Source: Cymodocea nodosa
Lineage: Eukaryota; Streptophyta; Magnoliopsida; Alismatales; Cymodoceaceae
Assembly: GCA_036874045.1 (NCBI GenBank)
Contig: CM072342.1
Span: 9,387,501-9,451,500 of the forward strand
Direction: 5' to 3'
DNA length: 64,000 bases
Shown here in pieces: positions 1-11,031 of this stretch. Numbering within the stretch: position 1 is the first letter of the stretch; the number at the start of each line of letters is the position of its first letter. The notes under the pieces are model-generated. The model made no database searches. It was not told the origin of the DNA and was given only the letters and a program-made list of their open reading frames with translations. Made by a program: the position numbers and the translations under genes.

Positions 1-384
1 TACATCACTAAAGATTTAAAGTATCAGAAGAAAGAAAATTCGGTGAAGCATAAAAAGACAAGATATTCATCATTGAAGAATTGCTGAAGAAGAAAGAGAA
101 GAAGAAGAAGAAAGATCTCGAACAGGGAGAAATGTTTTAAATTCCGTAAATTAGTTTTCTCTATTTGTAGTTATGAAATTCTTTAAATGATACATGGATT
201 GAGATATAATTGCATCTACAATTTCTGATAGATTTGAATTGTATATTGTAATTGAAACCTTGAATAAAAATGATTTTATGAAAACAATGTCTCGACTTGT
301 TTTTGAGTTTTAAAATTTCAATTATATTCAAAAATATTGAAAAACACAATTCACCCCCCTCTTGTGTAGCCATACGGTCCTACA
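1..384 (+). repeat. 5' LTR of element A (3' part only)
   Basis: Matches the last 380 or so bases of the 3' LTR of A and both LTRs of B. It includes the GAA-rich stretch near 95-115 and the conserved end with a run of C (CACCCCCCTCTTGTG), and stops at CCTACA before the primer site. Confidence 0.9.
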
Positions 385-386
385 AG

Positions 387-398
387 TGGTATCAAAGC
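387..398 (+). other. Primer binding site of element A
   Basis: TGGTATCAAAGC, two bases after the LTR end. It differs by one base from TGGTATCAGAGC, the standard complement of plant initiator tRNA-Met seen in element B. Confidence 0.88.
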
Positions 399-584
399 TT
401 TGTTAATAATCTTTGATATAAAATCGATACCAACTTATTTAATATTATTGCTTATTCTGCCTTCCTTGTTTTTAAACAAACATTAATATCTGAGCATACG
501 TTTAACTTTCTTGATTTAAGGCTCAAGTTGTTTTAAAGTTTTTAGAGTGTTTAAAATCAAATAGGTTGAAAAATCTATGGTAAG

Positions 585-2030
585 ATGACTACTGGAAATG
601 GTAATTTTTCTTTATATGAAGGCCAAAATCTTAATCGTCCTCCTTTATTTGATGGAATACATTTTGAATATTGGAAATATAGGATGACTGTTTTTCTTCA
701 AAGTATAGATCAAAAGTTGTGGTTCATGATTTCTAAACCATATACTCTATTATCTACCCCTTATAATTCTTGGACAATTACTGAAAAAGAAAATGAAACT
801 CTGAATGCCAAGGGCTTAAATATTTTATTTTGTGCATTGAGTTATGAATAGTTCAATAAAGTGTCGGCATATAAATCTGCTTATGAGGTGTGGCATGCAT
901 TAGAAGTTTCACATGAAGGTACTTCTCAAGTTAAAGAGACTAAAATAAACATGTTGATTCATAAGTATGAACTCTTTAAGATGCATGAAGACGAAAGTAT
1001 TTTTGAGATGTTTTCCAGATTTCTTGATATCATAAACTCTTTAAAATGCCTAGGAAAGAATTTTGAATAGAAGGATTTGGTGGAGAATATTCTTAGATCC
1101 CTAAGTTCTAAATGGTCTCAGAAAGTAACATCAATTAAGGAATCACGAGATTTAAATGTTTATACCATGAATGAACTTATAGGAAACTTAACAGCTTATG
1201 AAGCTCAATTAAATGAATCACTGAATCACAACAAACCAAAAATGAAGAAAGAAATATCCTTCGAAATTAATTCAGATTCTGATATATCTACTGATTCTAA
1301 CGAGGATTTGATTTTGCTGACTAGGAAATTCAAAAAAGCATGGAAAGCTAGGAAACAGCAAAGGAATAGAAATGACAAACCCTCAACATCAAAATCACTG
1401 AATGACAAGAATTCTTCATCCATAAAGTATGTATGTTACAATTGTAAGAAACCTAGACATCTTTCTCTAGATTGTCCTATAAGGAAAAATGAAAAGCAAA
1501 GTAGGACAAATCAGAAGAAGATGGCTCAGAAAACTCAAAAAAAGTTTTACAAGAAAAAAGCTTTGAAGGTCACTTGGGATGACACATCTGAAGAGTCTGA
1601 ATCTAAGGAATCATCATCAAAATCTTAACATTCAGAAGGAGAACAAGAGTTAGAAGACGTTGATCATGTGTGCTTCATGGCAAATGAGTCTAAGGTAATA
1701 TCTAATCTTGAAAGTCATTCAGATTTTAACTTTGATGAATTATTATGTGCTTATCATGCATTATTACAAAAACTTAAAGTTTGTAAACTAGAAAATAAGA
1801 ATATTAGAAACTCTATCCATTGTGGAAGAAGAAAATAGTTTCCTATCTTCTACTTTAGAAAAGTTTAAATGTGATAATGAAAATCATGCTAGAGATTTGC
1901 ATAAATTTAGATTTAATGAATGTGTCTTGCATGAACAAATACAGAATACAAATGCTAAAAAGTTAAAGATAGAATTTGAAAATGAAATCTTGAGAATGTA
2001 CTTACAACTAATAAGAATGTAAATGATAAT
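585..2030 (+). pseudogene. gag: Copia gag of element A (broken)
   Basis: Capsid polyprotein remnant starting at ATG 585. The N-terminal half has the copia gag features (FEYWKYRM, YEVWHALE, KYELFKMHEDE). A CCHC zinc knuckle (CYNCKKPRHLSLDC, the usual G replaced by R) lies near 1435-1476 and binds RNA in the family. A lysine- and acid-rich tail leads into a coiled-coil segment (1822-2022). In-frame TAG at 849 and 1068 replace glutamine codons kept in B, TAA at 1626 replaces a serine codon, and a frameshift lies near 1817. The protein can no longer be made whole. Confidence 0.88.
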
Positions 2031-2099
2031 GTTAAACTATTTTTAAACAAAAAGAAGAAATATCTGTTTAATGAACTTCATCCTCAACAACATTGGGTA

Positions 2100-3811
2100 C
2101 CAAGAAAAAGTTTTTCTTAACTTGTTTTGCAGAAGGAAACAACATCAAAATAGATCTTGGACAGTGGAGCGTCAAGTCACATGACTAGACAGAAAAGTCT
2201 ACTACAAAATTTTACAAATACCATGAAAGGAAGTGTAACATTTGGAAACAAAAGCAAAAATAAAATCATAGGTATGGGCAATGTTCAAATAACTCCGACT
2301 TGTGTTATTTCGAAAGTACTATATGTAGGAAACCTAGGATTTAATTTGCTGAGTGTCATAAAACTAATTGAAAATGGATATTATGTAGTGTTTGAAGATA
2401 ATGTATGTAAAATTATTGATAAAAATATAGATGAAATTAAGTTTATTGCTATAAGAAAATGTTCTGTATGTATTTTATCTTTACCTTCTGGTGCAGTTGA
2501 TTTAAATTCATGTTTGCTAGCTGAAACTAGTGATGCATATCTATGGCATAGAAGGATTAGGCATATAAATATGAAACTGTTATATAAATTATCTAGAAAA
2601 CATTTAGTGAGATGTTTACCAAAGATTAAATACTCAAAAGACTTTATGTGTGATGCATGTGAGTTAGGTAAACTTCACAAAAACTCTTTTAAATTCAAAA
2701 TTGATATTTCAAGCAAGAGAGTCTTAAAACTGATACATATGGATCTATTTGGACCAACAAGAATCATGAGTCTTGGTGGTGAACGGTATGTATTTGTTTT
2801 AGTAGATGACTTCTCTAGATACACTTGGGTATATTTTCTAGCATCTAAGACAAAAGTTTTTGAAAAGTTTAAAATGTTTTGCAATCTTGTTCAAAATGAA
2901 CAAAGTGTTTCTATTCAAAAACTTAGGAGTGATCATGGTACTGAATTTGATAATGATCAAATGGATAATTATTGTAATAAGCATGGCATTGATCACAGAT
3001 TTTCTTTTCCAAGAGCATTGTGTCAAAATGGTGTTGTTGAGAGAAAGAATAGATCAATTCAAGAAATGGCCAGAACTATGTTGAATGAACATAAGTTACC
3101 TCAAAATCTTTGGGCTGAAGTAGTGAATACAACTTGTTATGTTATTAACAGAAGTCATTTAAGACCTCGTGTTAATAAAACTCCTTTTGAAATTATGTTT
3201 AATAGGGTTCCAAAAATTTCTTATATGAAATCATTTGGTTGCAAGTGTTTTATTCTTAATACTAAGGATAAAAGGGATAAATTTCAAGCCAAAGCGGATG
3301 AAGGAATTTTTTTAGGTTACTCTACTAGACGTAAAGCCTATAGAGTATCTAACAAGACTTCTAGAACTATTGAAGAAACCCTCCATGTAAGCTTCAATGA
3401 AAATTCTTTTAGAGAATCTCAATCTAAAGCTAATAATGATGATATGATCAATCTCCCAAAAGAGTTAGAGATCAATAGAGAGATTGAAGATTTATCTGAG
3501 AAAATCAAAAATATGAACTTCAATGATCAAACTAATGATGAAAGTGATGGACATTTAGAAGTTGATGAGAATATTGAGGAAAATCAGAGAAATTAGCGTT
3601 ATTCTTCAACACATCCTATTACTCAAGTGATTGGTAATATTAATGAGGGAGTTAAAACTAGAGCTTCAGTAAATTTAAATAGTATTTGTATGTTTGTTTC
3701 TATGGTGGAACCAAGGAATATACAAGAAGCATTAGCTAATGAAAATTGGGTAGTGGCAATGCAAGAAGAACTAAATCAATTCATCAGAAATGATGTTTGG
3801 GAATTAGTCTC
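2100..3811 (+). pseudogene. pol: Copia protease-integrase of element A, cut by element C
   Basis: The protease active-site motif LDSGASSHMT starts this stretch, open from 2157 to 3596. The GAG-pre-integrase HHCC zinc region (LWHRRIRH ... CDACELGKLH) follows, then the integrase core with the catalytic triad visible: D in HMDLFGP, D in LRSDHGTEF and E in GVVERKNRS. A TAG at 3594 interrupts the integrase C-terminus. The frame then continues through VKTRAS and WVVAMQEELNQF into the start of RT (VWELVS), where element C is inserted. RT resumes at 19938. The domain order is classic Ty1/copia, PR-INT-RT-RH. Confidence 0.9.
3807..3811. repeat. Target site duplication of element C (left)
   Basis: GTCTC, repeated at 19933-19937 beyond the other end of C. 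Removing C and one copy restores the RT reading frame of A (WELVS then PPENQSIIG). Confidence 0.88.
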
Positions 3812-4966
3812 TATAGGATCGTTTGTATCACAAGAGGGGGGGTGAATTGTGTCTTTAGTAATTAAAATACTAGCGGATAAAACAAGAGCACAAAACACTC
3901 ATAAATGAAATTCTATTCTTTATGTAAAGACAAAATTTACTATATCTTTTTAGCTCAATTCCCTTCTTGAAAGTTTTGATAGAGTAATGTTCGATATATA
4001 ATTCAAATAGAAAAATAAAGCTCTTATTCAAAACTAATTTTGAATTGTATAGAATCTGATCTTTATGCACACAGCTTCTTTCTTTCTCTTTGCTCAGCTT
4101 TTGTATCTCTTCTTCTCTAGTTGTTGAATTTCCAGACTTCTTGCGTTTGCAGCTCCTTTTCTGAAATTGCTTGGAATTTTGAACTTCTTCTGATGTTGGA
4201 GAATTTTTCAAAATATGAATATTCAAACTTAACTTTTCAGTTAGGGATCTAGATTGAATATTCAGACTTGGTTTTTGAGAATGGGATCCTCTGTTGTAAT
4301 GTAGCTTGTACTCTCTATTAGTAGTCGAACTATGTTGTCACGTTCAGCATGTTCATCCACTTAATCCACATACTAAGTTTTTCTTTAATCCAAATTACTA
4401 TCTTTTTGAGTTTCCACTTTCTCCACTATAATTTTGAATTTCCATGATCTCCACTCGTAGATTCACCAAGACTTTATCTTCCTTGAGTCTTGTAGAATAT
4501 CTTCTAAGTCTTCGATTTAGTCGAACACTTATCCTTTAAGTCCTGTAAAAACTCGAATACTTATCTGTAACTCTTCAAGTTTTTGCACCTACAAAACACG
4601 TGACTAAACATAGCAAACTTATCTGTTCGTTAGTCATTTTATAAAACTCAAAGACTTATCTATCCATGCGTATAAAAACTTGAACAATTATCTAACTATT
4701 CGATTTTCATTACCGAATGCACATGGAAAACACGTGATAACTTAAAACATTAAAAACACACGTGTAGATAACTTAACTATACAAGTTTTTAATATAAACT
4801 ATTCGACAAAAATGAAACGTTAACTATCGAAAAGTTTAACTTTCGAAAATCTAACTCTTCAGAAATCTTTAACTTATCCGACATAAAAATGAAACTTTCC
4901 AATAATCTGTTAACTATTATACTTAGAGAATATTATTTAGACTTATTTAAAAACTTTAATAAAGCA
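3812..4966 (-). repeat. 3' LTR of element C
   Basis: Reverse-oriented LTR matching 18745-19932. Read on the plus strand it starts TATAGGATCG, whereas the other copy starts TGTAGGATCG, so the conserved terminal G has changed. At the other end it lacks the outer 27 or so bases of the partner LTR. It contains CACGTG boxes and repeated ACTTATC/CTATTCG-type motifs. Confidence 0.88.
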
Positions 4967-4980
4967 ATCTCCCCCTTTTT
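4967..4980 (-). other. Polypurine tract of element C
   Basis: ATCTCCCCCTTTTT on the plus strand, AAAAAGGGGGAGAT on the element strand, directly before the 3' LTR. This primes plus-strand synthesis in the family. Confidence 0.85.
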
Positions 4981-5258
4981 GATGATGTCAAAACCTAATA
5001 AGTCAAATAATCTATCTCTTCTCCCCCTTTTTGGCATTATAAAAAAGTAAATAAAATGTAAGGAAGAAAAATATTCTAAGTACATATCGTTTAGAAAGAT
5101 ATTTTTAAACATGCATAACTATCATGGATTAAGCATAAACTATTTAAATATAAATTGTGAAAAATAATCACATGAGTATTAAATGTAGTAAACAGTTTAC
5201 ATAATATTTTTGGTAACAAATTATAATACATAAATCATGTAATACATAATTTGTATAA
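4981..5258 (-). other. Untranslated 3' region of element C
   Basis: AT-rich, no ORF. A second C/T run (CTTCTCCCCCTTTTTGGCA, near 5017-5035) looks like an extra polypurine tract on the element strand. Nothing else is recognised. Confidence 0.5.
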
Positions 5259-5684
5259 TCACAAGCCTCTTTGTCTTTGAAAAATACTGATTAGAGTGTC
5301 TGAAATTTGCTTTGCAATGTTTGTACTTACTTTGTTTATCTGATCAATTACTACTTGATCTAAATCATTTTGTGAAACTTGTGATGGTTGCTATAAAAAT
5401 TTAGTATGGATGTCTGTATGTATACCTGTATTTGTATCTGTTTGTATACCTATATTTATATCTGTATGTATACTGGTATTGATATTTGTATGTTGCTGTT
5501 GTTCTGAAATTTGTGTTGATTGTTGTTGTTGTTGTGACTATGTTTGCCTATCTTGTTGTTGTTATTGTCGGACTATAGGTGTATCTACTTCCTAGTATTT
5601 TTGGAGTTCCTTTGCAAAGAAAGATCATGACTTTAATCTTTTATGTGGCTAAGGTGCAATATTTACATGTCTAACATCCAAATG
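5259..5684 (-). pseudogene. Q-rich C-terminal remnant of the third ORF of C
   Basis: Read on the minus strand this gives a glutamine-rich stretch and then a tail DLDQVVIDQINKVSTNIAKQ ending in a TGA at 5259-5261. It resembles the end of the third ORF in A and B, a poly-Q stretch followed by a short helical tail ending LRRGR. The upstream FFAKELQKY resembles SVKDLQKFQ of B. Integrase sequence directly precedes it in C, so RT, RNase H and the bulk of the third ORF are deleted. Several in-frame stops are present. Confidence 0.65.
5413..5492 (-). repeat. 24-bp tandem repeat, about 3.3 copies
   Basis: Units start at 5413, 5437, 5461 and 5485 (type TCTGTATGTATACCTGTATT). On the minus strand each unit is 8 codons (type HTDINTGI) inside the Q-rich tail, so the repeats keep frame. 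Confidence 0.85.
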
Positions 5685-5689
5685 AGAAT
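5685..5689. repeat. Target site duplication of element B (left)
   Basis: AGAAT, repeated at 15362-15366. Joining the flanks restores a continuous integrase C-terminus of C on the minus strand (EETLHVKFHEN). Confidence 0.92.
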
Positions 5690-5874
5690 TGTTGAGTATT
5701 TTTGTTTTGATGATGTGTGTTGAATGAAAATAATCATATTTGCTCAATTACTATTGCTTGTGAAAAGAAATTAAAATCATCAATTAATACAGAAAAAGCT
5801 TACTTATATAAATACTTGTCTGTATTGGATCTGAAGTTAATAACTAGTCGTTTCGTTGCATTAATTTCTCATTT

Positions 5875-6470
5875 AGCTAAACGTTAAGTTAACGTGTGTT
5901 TTTATTGAAAAGCATGATATGTTTTAATGTTATATCTTCTGTATCGTGAACAGTGCATGTTTAGACAACTCGTTAAGTTAGAGTTTTGTTTGTATAGAGG
6001 TTACGTGAGAACTCGTTAAGTTAGAGGCTTAAAGGTTAAAATAGGTCACGTGATAACTCGTTAAGTTAGTAAGTAAAAGAAGAGACGAACTCGTTAACTT
6101 AGTGTAATACACATGGTGAAATTATAAGTTACGAATGTTGTATTATATCACGTGAGGTGCTCATGTTTAACTCATTAAGTTAACATAACTAAACGCATTG
6201 AGTTGCTATATTGAACACTAAGGCAATGCGTTAGGTTAGCATTATAAACTTAAATTGTTATTTTTGCACGTGGTAAAATTCTTATTATAAAAACATTTGT
6301 TTATTACTGGTTCGTTGAGTTATCATAACACAACGGAGATGGTTCGTTGAGATAGCATAACACCACCAACTTAGTTCGTTGAGTTAGCTACAATACTTGT
6401 CACATGAAATGGCACATGAGGAACTCGTTAAGTTAGAAACGTTAAGTTATATATATACTTGTGTTACTCA
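5875..6470 (+). promoter_or_regulatory. U3 motif array: G-boxes with ACTCGTTAAGTTAG repeats
   Basis: At least seven copies or near copies of ACTCGTTAAGTTAG (for example near 5969, 6011, 6057, 6088, 6171, 6424). CACGTG boxes lie at 6047, 6149 and 6267, often just ahead of a copy. Three TTCGTTGAG(T/A)TA copies lie near 6311-6390. CACGTG is the plant G-box (bZIP/bHLH site). The other repeat contains a GTTAAGTTA/GTTGAGTTA core of unknown binder. The array precedes the TATA box, as an enhancer would. Confidence 0.65.
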
Positions 6471-6702
6471 TTTAGTTAACATTAAAGTAACGACTTCTTA
6501 TTACACTGATGAAAAGCTTTTGGATGAGAAAGTTTATTTTCAGGAAATTTTTCAGAGATCCAAGACTGATGATTAAAGAAAATTCAAAATACAAACGTGG
6601 GTTAGAACGTGTGTGTTTCGATGAAGGAAAAAGGAAAGATGTGGAGAAGTGGAAAACTGATAGTGGTTAAACGTGAAGGATATGCATGAAATGAAGATAC
6701 AG

Positions 6703-6710
6703 TATAAAAG
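6703..6710 (+). promoter_or_regulatory. TATA box of LTR promoter, element B
   Basis: TATAAAAG in the context AGTATAAAAGGAATAG. It is kept in the 3' LTR (14796) and in the A 3' LTR (26774). Transcription would start about 30 bases downstream and divide U3 from R. Confidence 0.75.
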
Positions 6711-6846
6711 GAATAGAATTCTCATTGATCAATTGATCGTTGCACATAAAATGAAAAATCTTTTCAAGGATCAAACCATCCCTGCACACCAAAAGAAAAA
6801 TCTTTTTCAGGGATCAAAAACACCTCTTCGGGAAAAATCTCTTAAG

Positions 6847-6970
6847 TGGAAGAAAGTTCAATGAAGCATAAAAAGGTAAGATTTTCGTCACTAAAGATTT
6901 GAAGTATCAGAAGAAAGCAAATTCGGTGAAGCATGAAAAGACAAGATATTCGTCACTGAAGAATTGCTGA
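6847..6970 (+). repeat. Tandem duplication (about 62 bp, 2 copies) in R/U5 of B
   Basis: Two units of the type GAAGCATAAAAAGGTAAGAT...TCACTAAAGA; the second ends GAAGAATTGCTGAAG. Three units are present in the A 3' LTR. Confidence 0.75.
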
Positions 6971-7271
6971 AGAAGAAAAAGAAGAAGAAGAAAGATCTCA
7001 AACAGGGAGAAAAGTTTTAAATTCCGTAAATTAGTTTTCTCTGTTTGTAGTTATGAAATTGTTTAGATGATACATGGTATCGAAATATAATTGCATCTAC
7101 AATTTCTGAGGAGAATTGAATTGTATATTGTAATTGAAACCTTGAATAAAAATGATTTTATGACAACAATGTCTCGACTTATTTTTGAGTTTTAAAGTTT
7201 CAATTATATTTCATAAAATATTAAAAATACACAATTCACCCCCCTCTTGTATAGCCATACGATCGTACAAG

Positions 7272-7283
7272 TGGTATCAGAGC
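7272..7283 (+). other. Primer binding site of element B
   Basis: TGGTATCAGAGC, a perfect initiator tRNA-Met type site two bases after the LTR. Confidence 0.93.
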
Positions 7284-7469
7284 TTTGTGAATAATCTTTG
7301 ATATAAAATCGATACCAACTTATTTAATATCATTGCTTATTCTACCTTCCTTGTTTTTAAACAGAAATTAATATCTGAGCATACGTTTAACTTTCTTGAT
7401 TTAAGACACAAATTGTTTTAAAGTTTTTAGACTGTTTAAAATCAAATAGATTGAAAAATCTAAGGTAAA

Positions 7470-8735
7470 ATGGCTACTTGAAATGGAAATTTTTCTTTAT
7501 ATGAAGGCCAAAATCTTAATCGTCCTCCTTTACTTGATGAAATACATTTTGAATATTGGAAATATAGGATGACTGTTTTTCTTCAAAGTATAGATCATAA
7601 GTTGTGGTTCATGATTTCTAAACCATATACTCCATTAACTACCCCTTATAATACTTGGACAATTACTAAAAAAGAAAATGAAACTCTAAATGCTAAGGGC
7701 TTAAATATTTTATTCTGTGCATTAAGTTATGAACAGTTCAGTAAAGTGTCGGCATATAAATCTACTTATGAGGTGTGGCATGCATTAGAAGTTTCACATG
7801 AAGGTACTTCTCAAGTTAAAGAGACAAAAATAAACATGTTGATTCATAAGTATGAACTCTTTAAGATGCATGAAGATGAAAATATTTCTGAGATGTTTTC
7901 CAGATTTCTTGATATCATAAATTCTTTAAAATGTTTAGGAAAGAATTTTGAACAGAAGGATTTGGTGAGGAAAATTCTCAGATCCCTAAGTTCTAAATGG
8001 TCTTAGAAAGCAACATCAATTGAGGAATCACGAGATTTAAATGTTTATACTATGAATGAGCTTATAGAAAATTTAACAACTTATGAAGTTCAATTAAATG
8101 AGTCACAACAAACTAAAAATGAAGAAAGAAATAGCCTTCGAAATTAATTCTGATTCTGATATATCTACTGATTCTGACGAGGATTTGATTTTGCTGACTA
8201 GGAAATTCAAGAAAGCATGGAAAGCTAGGAAACAGCAAAGGAACAAAAATGATAAACCCTCAACGTCAAAATCATTGAATGACAAGAATTCTTCATCCAG
8301 AAAGTATGTATGTTACAACTGTAAGAAACCTGGACATCTTTCTCTAGATTGTCCTATGAGAAAAAATGAAAAGCAAAGTAGGACAAATCAGAAGAAGATG
8401 GCTCAAAAAACTCAGAAAAAGTTTTACAAGAAAAAGGCTTTGAAGGTTATTTGGGATGACACGTCTGAAGAGTCTGAATCTAAGGAATCAGCATCAAAAT
8501 CTTCAAATTCAGAAGGAGAACAAGAGTTAGAAGACGTTGCTCATGTGTGCTTCAAGGCAGATGAATCTAAGGTAATATCTGATCCTGAAAGTCATTCAAA
8601 TTTCAACTTTGATGAATTATTATGTGCTTATCATGCATTATTACAAAAACTTAAAGTATGTAAACTGGAAAATAAGAATATTAGAAAATCTTCATCCATT
8701 ATGGAAGAAGAAAATTGTTTCCTGTCTACTACTTT
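7470..8735 (+). pseudogene. gag: Copia gag of element B (broken)
   Basis: Starts at ATG 7470 in the same context as the A gag. Codon 4 is TGA where A has GGA. The capsid region runs open from 7569 to a TAG at 8004-8006, with a frameshift near 8100. The rest is open (8098-8775) and carries an intact zinc knuckle CYNCKKPGHLSLDC near 8311-8352, then an acidic serine-rich stretch and the start of the coiled coil (SIMEEENCFLSTTL). At 8735 the frame passes directly into KLDIDDIGKSI, which in A lies between RT and RNase H. Confidence 0.88.
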
Positions 8736-9447
8736 AAAGTTAGATATTGATGACATAGGAAAATCTATAGATTAAACAAAATACAGAAGTATGATTGGTT
8801 CTTTACTTTATTTGACTGCTAGTAGACCTGATATTATGTTTGCTGTGTGTGTTTGTGCTAGATTTCAATCTAATCCAAAGGAATCACACTTAATTGCAAT
8901 TAAAAGAATATTTAGATATATACAAGGAACTAAAAATTTTGGACTGTATTATTCTAAGGATAGTTCAATAGATCTTATAGGATATACTGATGCTGATTAT
9001 GCAGGATCTAAATCTGATAGAAAAAGTACCAGTGGCACATGTCAATTATTGGGAAATAATTTGGTGTCATGGTTTAGTAAAAAGCAAAACTATGTAGCAC
9101 TTTCTACTACAAAAGCTAAATATGTTGCTGCTGCACTGTGTTGCACTCAAATTCTGTGGATAAGGAAAACTTTAGAAGATTTTGGATTATCATATGATAC
9201 AACTGAGATTTATTGTGACAGTAGTTCTGCAATAAATCTTTCCAAAAATCTTGTATTACATTCAAGAGCAAAGCATATAGAGGTTAAACATCATTTTCTA
9301 AGAGATAACGTAATTAAAGGAAAAATTAAATTAGAATTTGTGTCTAGTAAAAATCAATTAGCTGATATATTTACAAAACATCTAGACAAAAATACATTAT
9401 GCAACATTAGATTAAATTTAGGTATTTGTAGGCTATGTGATGTGTAA
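8736..9447 (+). pseudogene. pol: Copia RNase H region of element B
   Basis: Open from 8791 to 9447 with the copia RNase H features: MIGSLLYLTASRPDI, the catalytic D in YTDADYAG, KSTSGTCQLLG, YCDSSSAI and the C-terminal LADIFTK. The usual catalytic AEY is AKY here (E to K), while A keeps AEY. A TAA before TKYRS separates it from the gag fusion part. RT is missing upstream, so this is a relic. Confidence 0.88.
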
Positions 9448-10509
9448 AATGCTTAAACTCCACATAAAAAGATAAATATTATTGATGATGTTGTTCACCT
9501 CATAGATATTATATACTTATTATAAATATCTAAAGTAATATCTAAGCTGCTTCTTAAGATACTATGTATTTATTGTAAAATCATAGTAGTATCTTATTGA
9601 TTTAAGTAGTTTATCAATTTTAATAGTTTTTACGATTTTAAGTGGAAGTGTAAATGAAAAACATTAAATACTTCTGACATTCTGAAATTTTGATTAAATG
9701 TTTTCTTTGAATCAAGGAAAATGCATATGATCATGCATAAATTTGACTTAATTGATTAAACTTGTAGAATAAGTTATATGTAACTCATCTTAAACTGTTA
9801 ATCAAAAGTATAAGCTTATTGAAATTGATTCATATTCTCAGTACAATCATAGAAGTAAATATTGTATGAGATTTGTGTTTTATTACATCTGTATTAATGG
9901 AATACACATATACTGTGTTTAAAATGAAAAGTGCTTACAAAGTAAAAATCTTTGAGAGTTTATTGATCAGTTTGATCACGACCCTTTTGTACTTGAGCAA
10001 ATAGGTATGTAAGGATTGTTGTCTTGAAAAAGGATTCTTTAAATCTGGCAACCTAAGGTCCTGATCAGATCTGGATTGTTGATTGAAAGCTCGTTACACG
10101 GGTACATTAGAAAGCTCTTGTATGATTCAAGCTTTTTAAACTGACTTTTAAAGAAAATTATCAATATTTACTATTTTTGAAAAGATAAAGTTGTTTCATT
10201 AATTATAGATAACTTTGAATCGCATATAGTTTATACCAATATGACTACTGATTTATTGAATCAACATTAGTACTTTTGAAAATGTTTATTTCAGATACAT
10301 TCTTTTATTCTCCTTGAATTAATCGAATTGAGTTCAATGTTGTATTTTGATTCATATACAGTAGGAATTGATTCTGGAAATCATTTTTGATGATGTCAGG
10401 GTAACAGAAGTCTCTGAAAAGAAAATGTAAAAGTATAGTTATACTTAGCATCTATTGTCACTACAAGTATATTTTGTATTTTGATTGACTATATTTGAAG
10501 TATATTTGT
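9448..10509 (+). other. Conserved non-coding block of element B
   Basis: No ORF. The block aligns by eye with 21361-22421 of A and also with 56523-57828 of gypsy G2 and 35284-36600 of G1. The best core is 9955-10125, with GGTATGTAAGGATTGTTG, GAAAGCTCGTTACA, GGGTACATTAGAAAGCTC and TTGTATGATTCAAGCTT in the same order in all four. Function unknown. Confidence 0.8.
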
Positions 10510-10519
10510 AGGGGGAGGA
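10510..10519 (+). other. Internal polypurine tract of element B
   Basis: AGGGGGAGGA, repeated exactly at 22422-22431 in A. It may act as a second plus-strand priming site, or be a relic of the module boundary. Confidence 0.5.
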
Positions 10520-11031
10520 TTAACAATGTCGAAAACAGATTAATATAATTTAGAATACAAATCTTTGTTAATCTGAATTAATGTCCTCTTAAAATCTTGA
10601 TGAAATAATTTAAAAAGACAAATAAACTATTTTAGATTAAAAGGACAAAATGTTCAAATAGTTTACAATGTTCTCAAGATAATGTTAAGTTTAGCATGTG
10701 TGTTGTTTTCGGAACGTTTCAGTTGGAAGCATCCGAAAATTGTTTTAAGTGTATTAACTAGACGTTATGTTAGATAAGGTAATGTGTAAAACTGCCTCTA
10801 GACAGCATTTTACTTGTTAGGTTAGTTAAGTCAACGAGTTATACTTGAATATTTCAGGTACCTTGATTGAATAAACTTTAGTCAATATTTATTTAATTTC
10901 TAAACCCGAGTTCTCTTCATGTTGAGTTATACGCCTAAAAACCCTATTTAAACACTTATTACACGGGGACTTAGGTTATTTGTAAACTTTGTCAAGAAAA
11001 TCTTTCCCGCTTGTTGCTGTTACAACCTGCG
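10520..11031 (+). promoter_or_regulatory. Leader of third ORF with TATTTAAA box, element B
   Basis: Non-coding spacer with TATTTAAA at 10945-10952, 80 bases before ATG 11032, and GTTAGGTTAGTTAAGTCAAC repeats upstream. The same box is at 22858 in A and, ahead of the homologous ORF, at 50177 in gypsy G2. A separate promoter for the third ORF is likely but unproven. Confidence 0.5.

Larger units (their letters stand above)
5690..7269 (+). repeat. 5' LTR of element B
   Basis: Starts TGTTGAGTATTTTTG and ends CGATCGTACA before the PBS. It matches 13797-15361 nearly base for base; a 16-base stretch near 5930-5950 is missing from the 3' copy. U3 holds the motif array, a TATA box lies at 6703, and R/U5 has a duplicated 60-bp unit and a GAA-rich run. 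Confidence 0.93.

Noticed and set aside
5410..5595. Plus-strand ORF rich in cysteine and valine
   Set aside because: It is the antisense of the Q-rich third-ORF tail of element C; CAA/CAG repeats read as TTG/TGT on the other strand.
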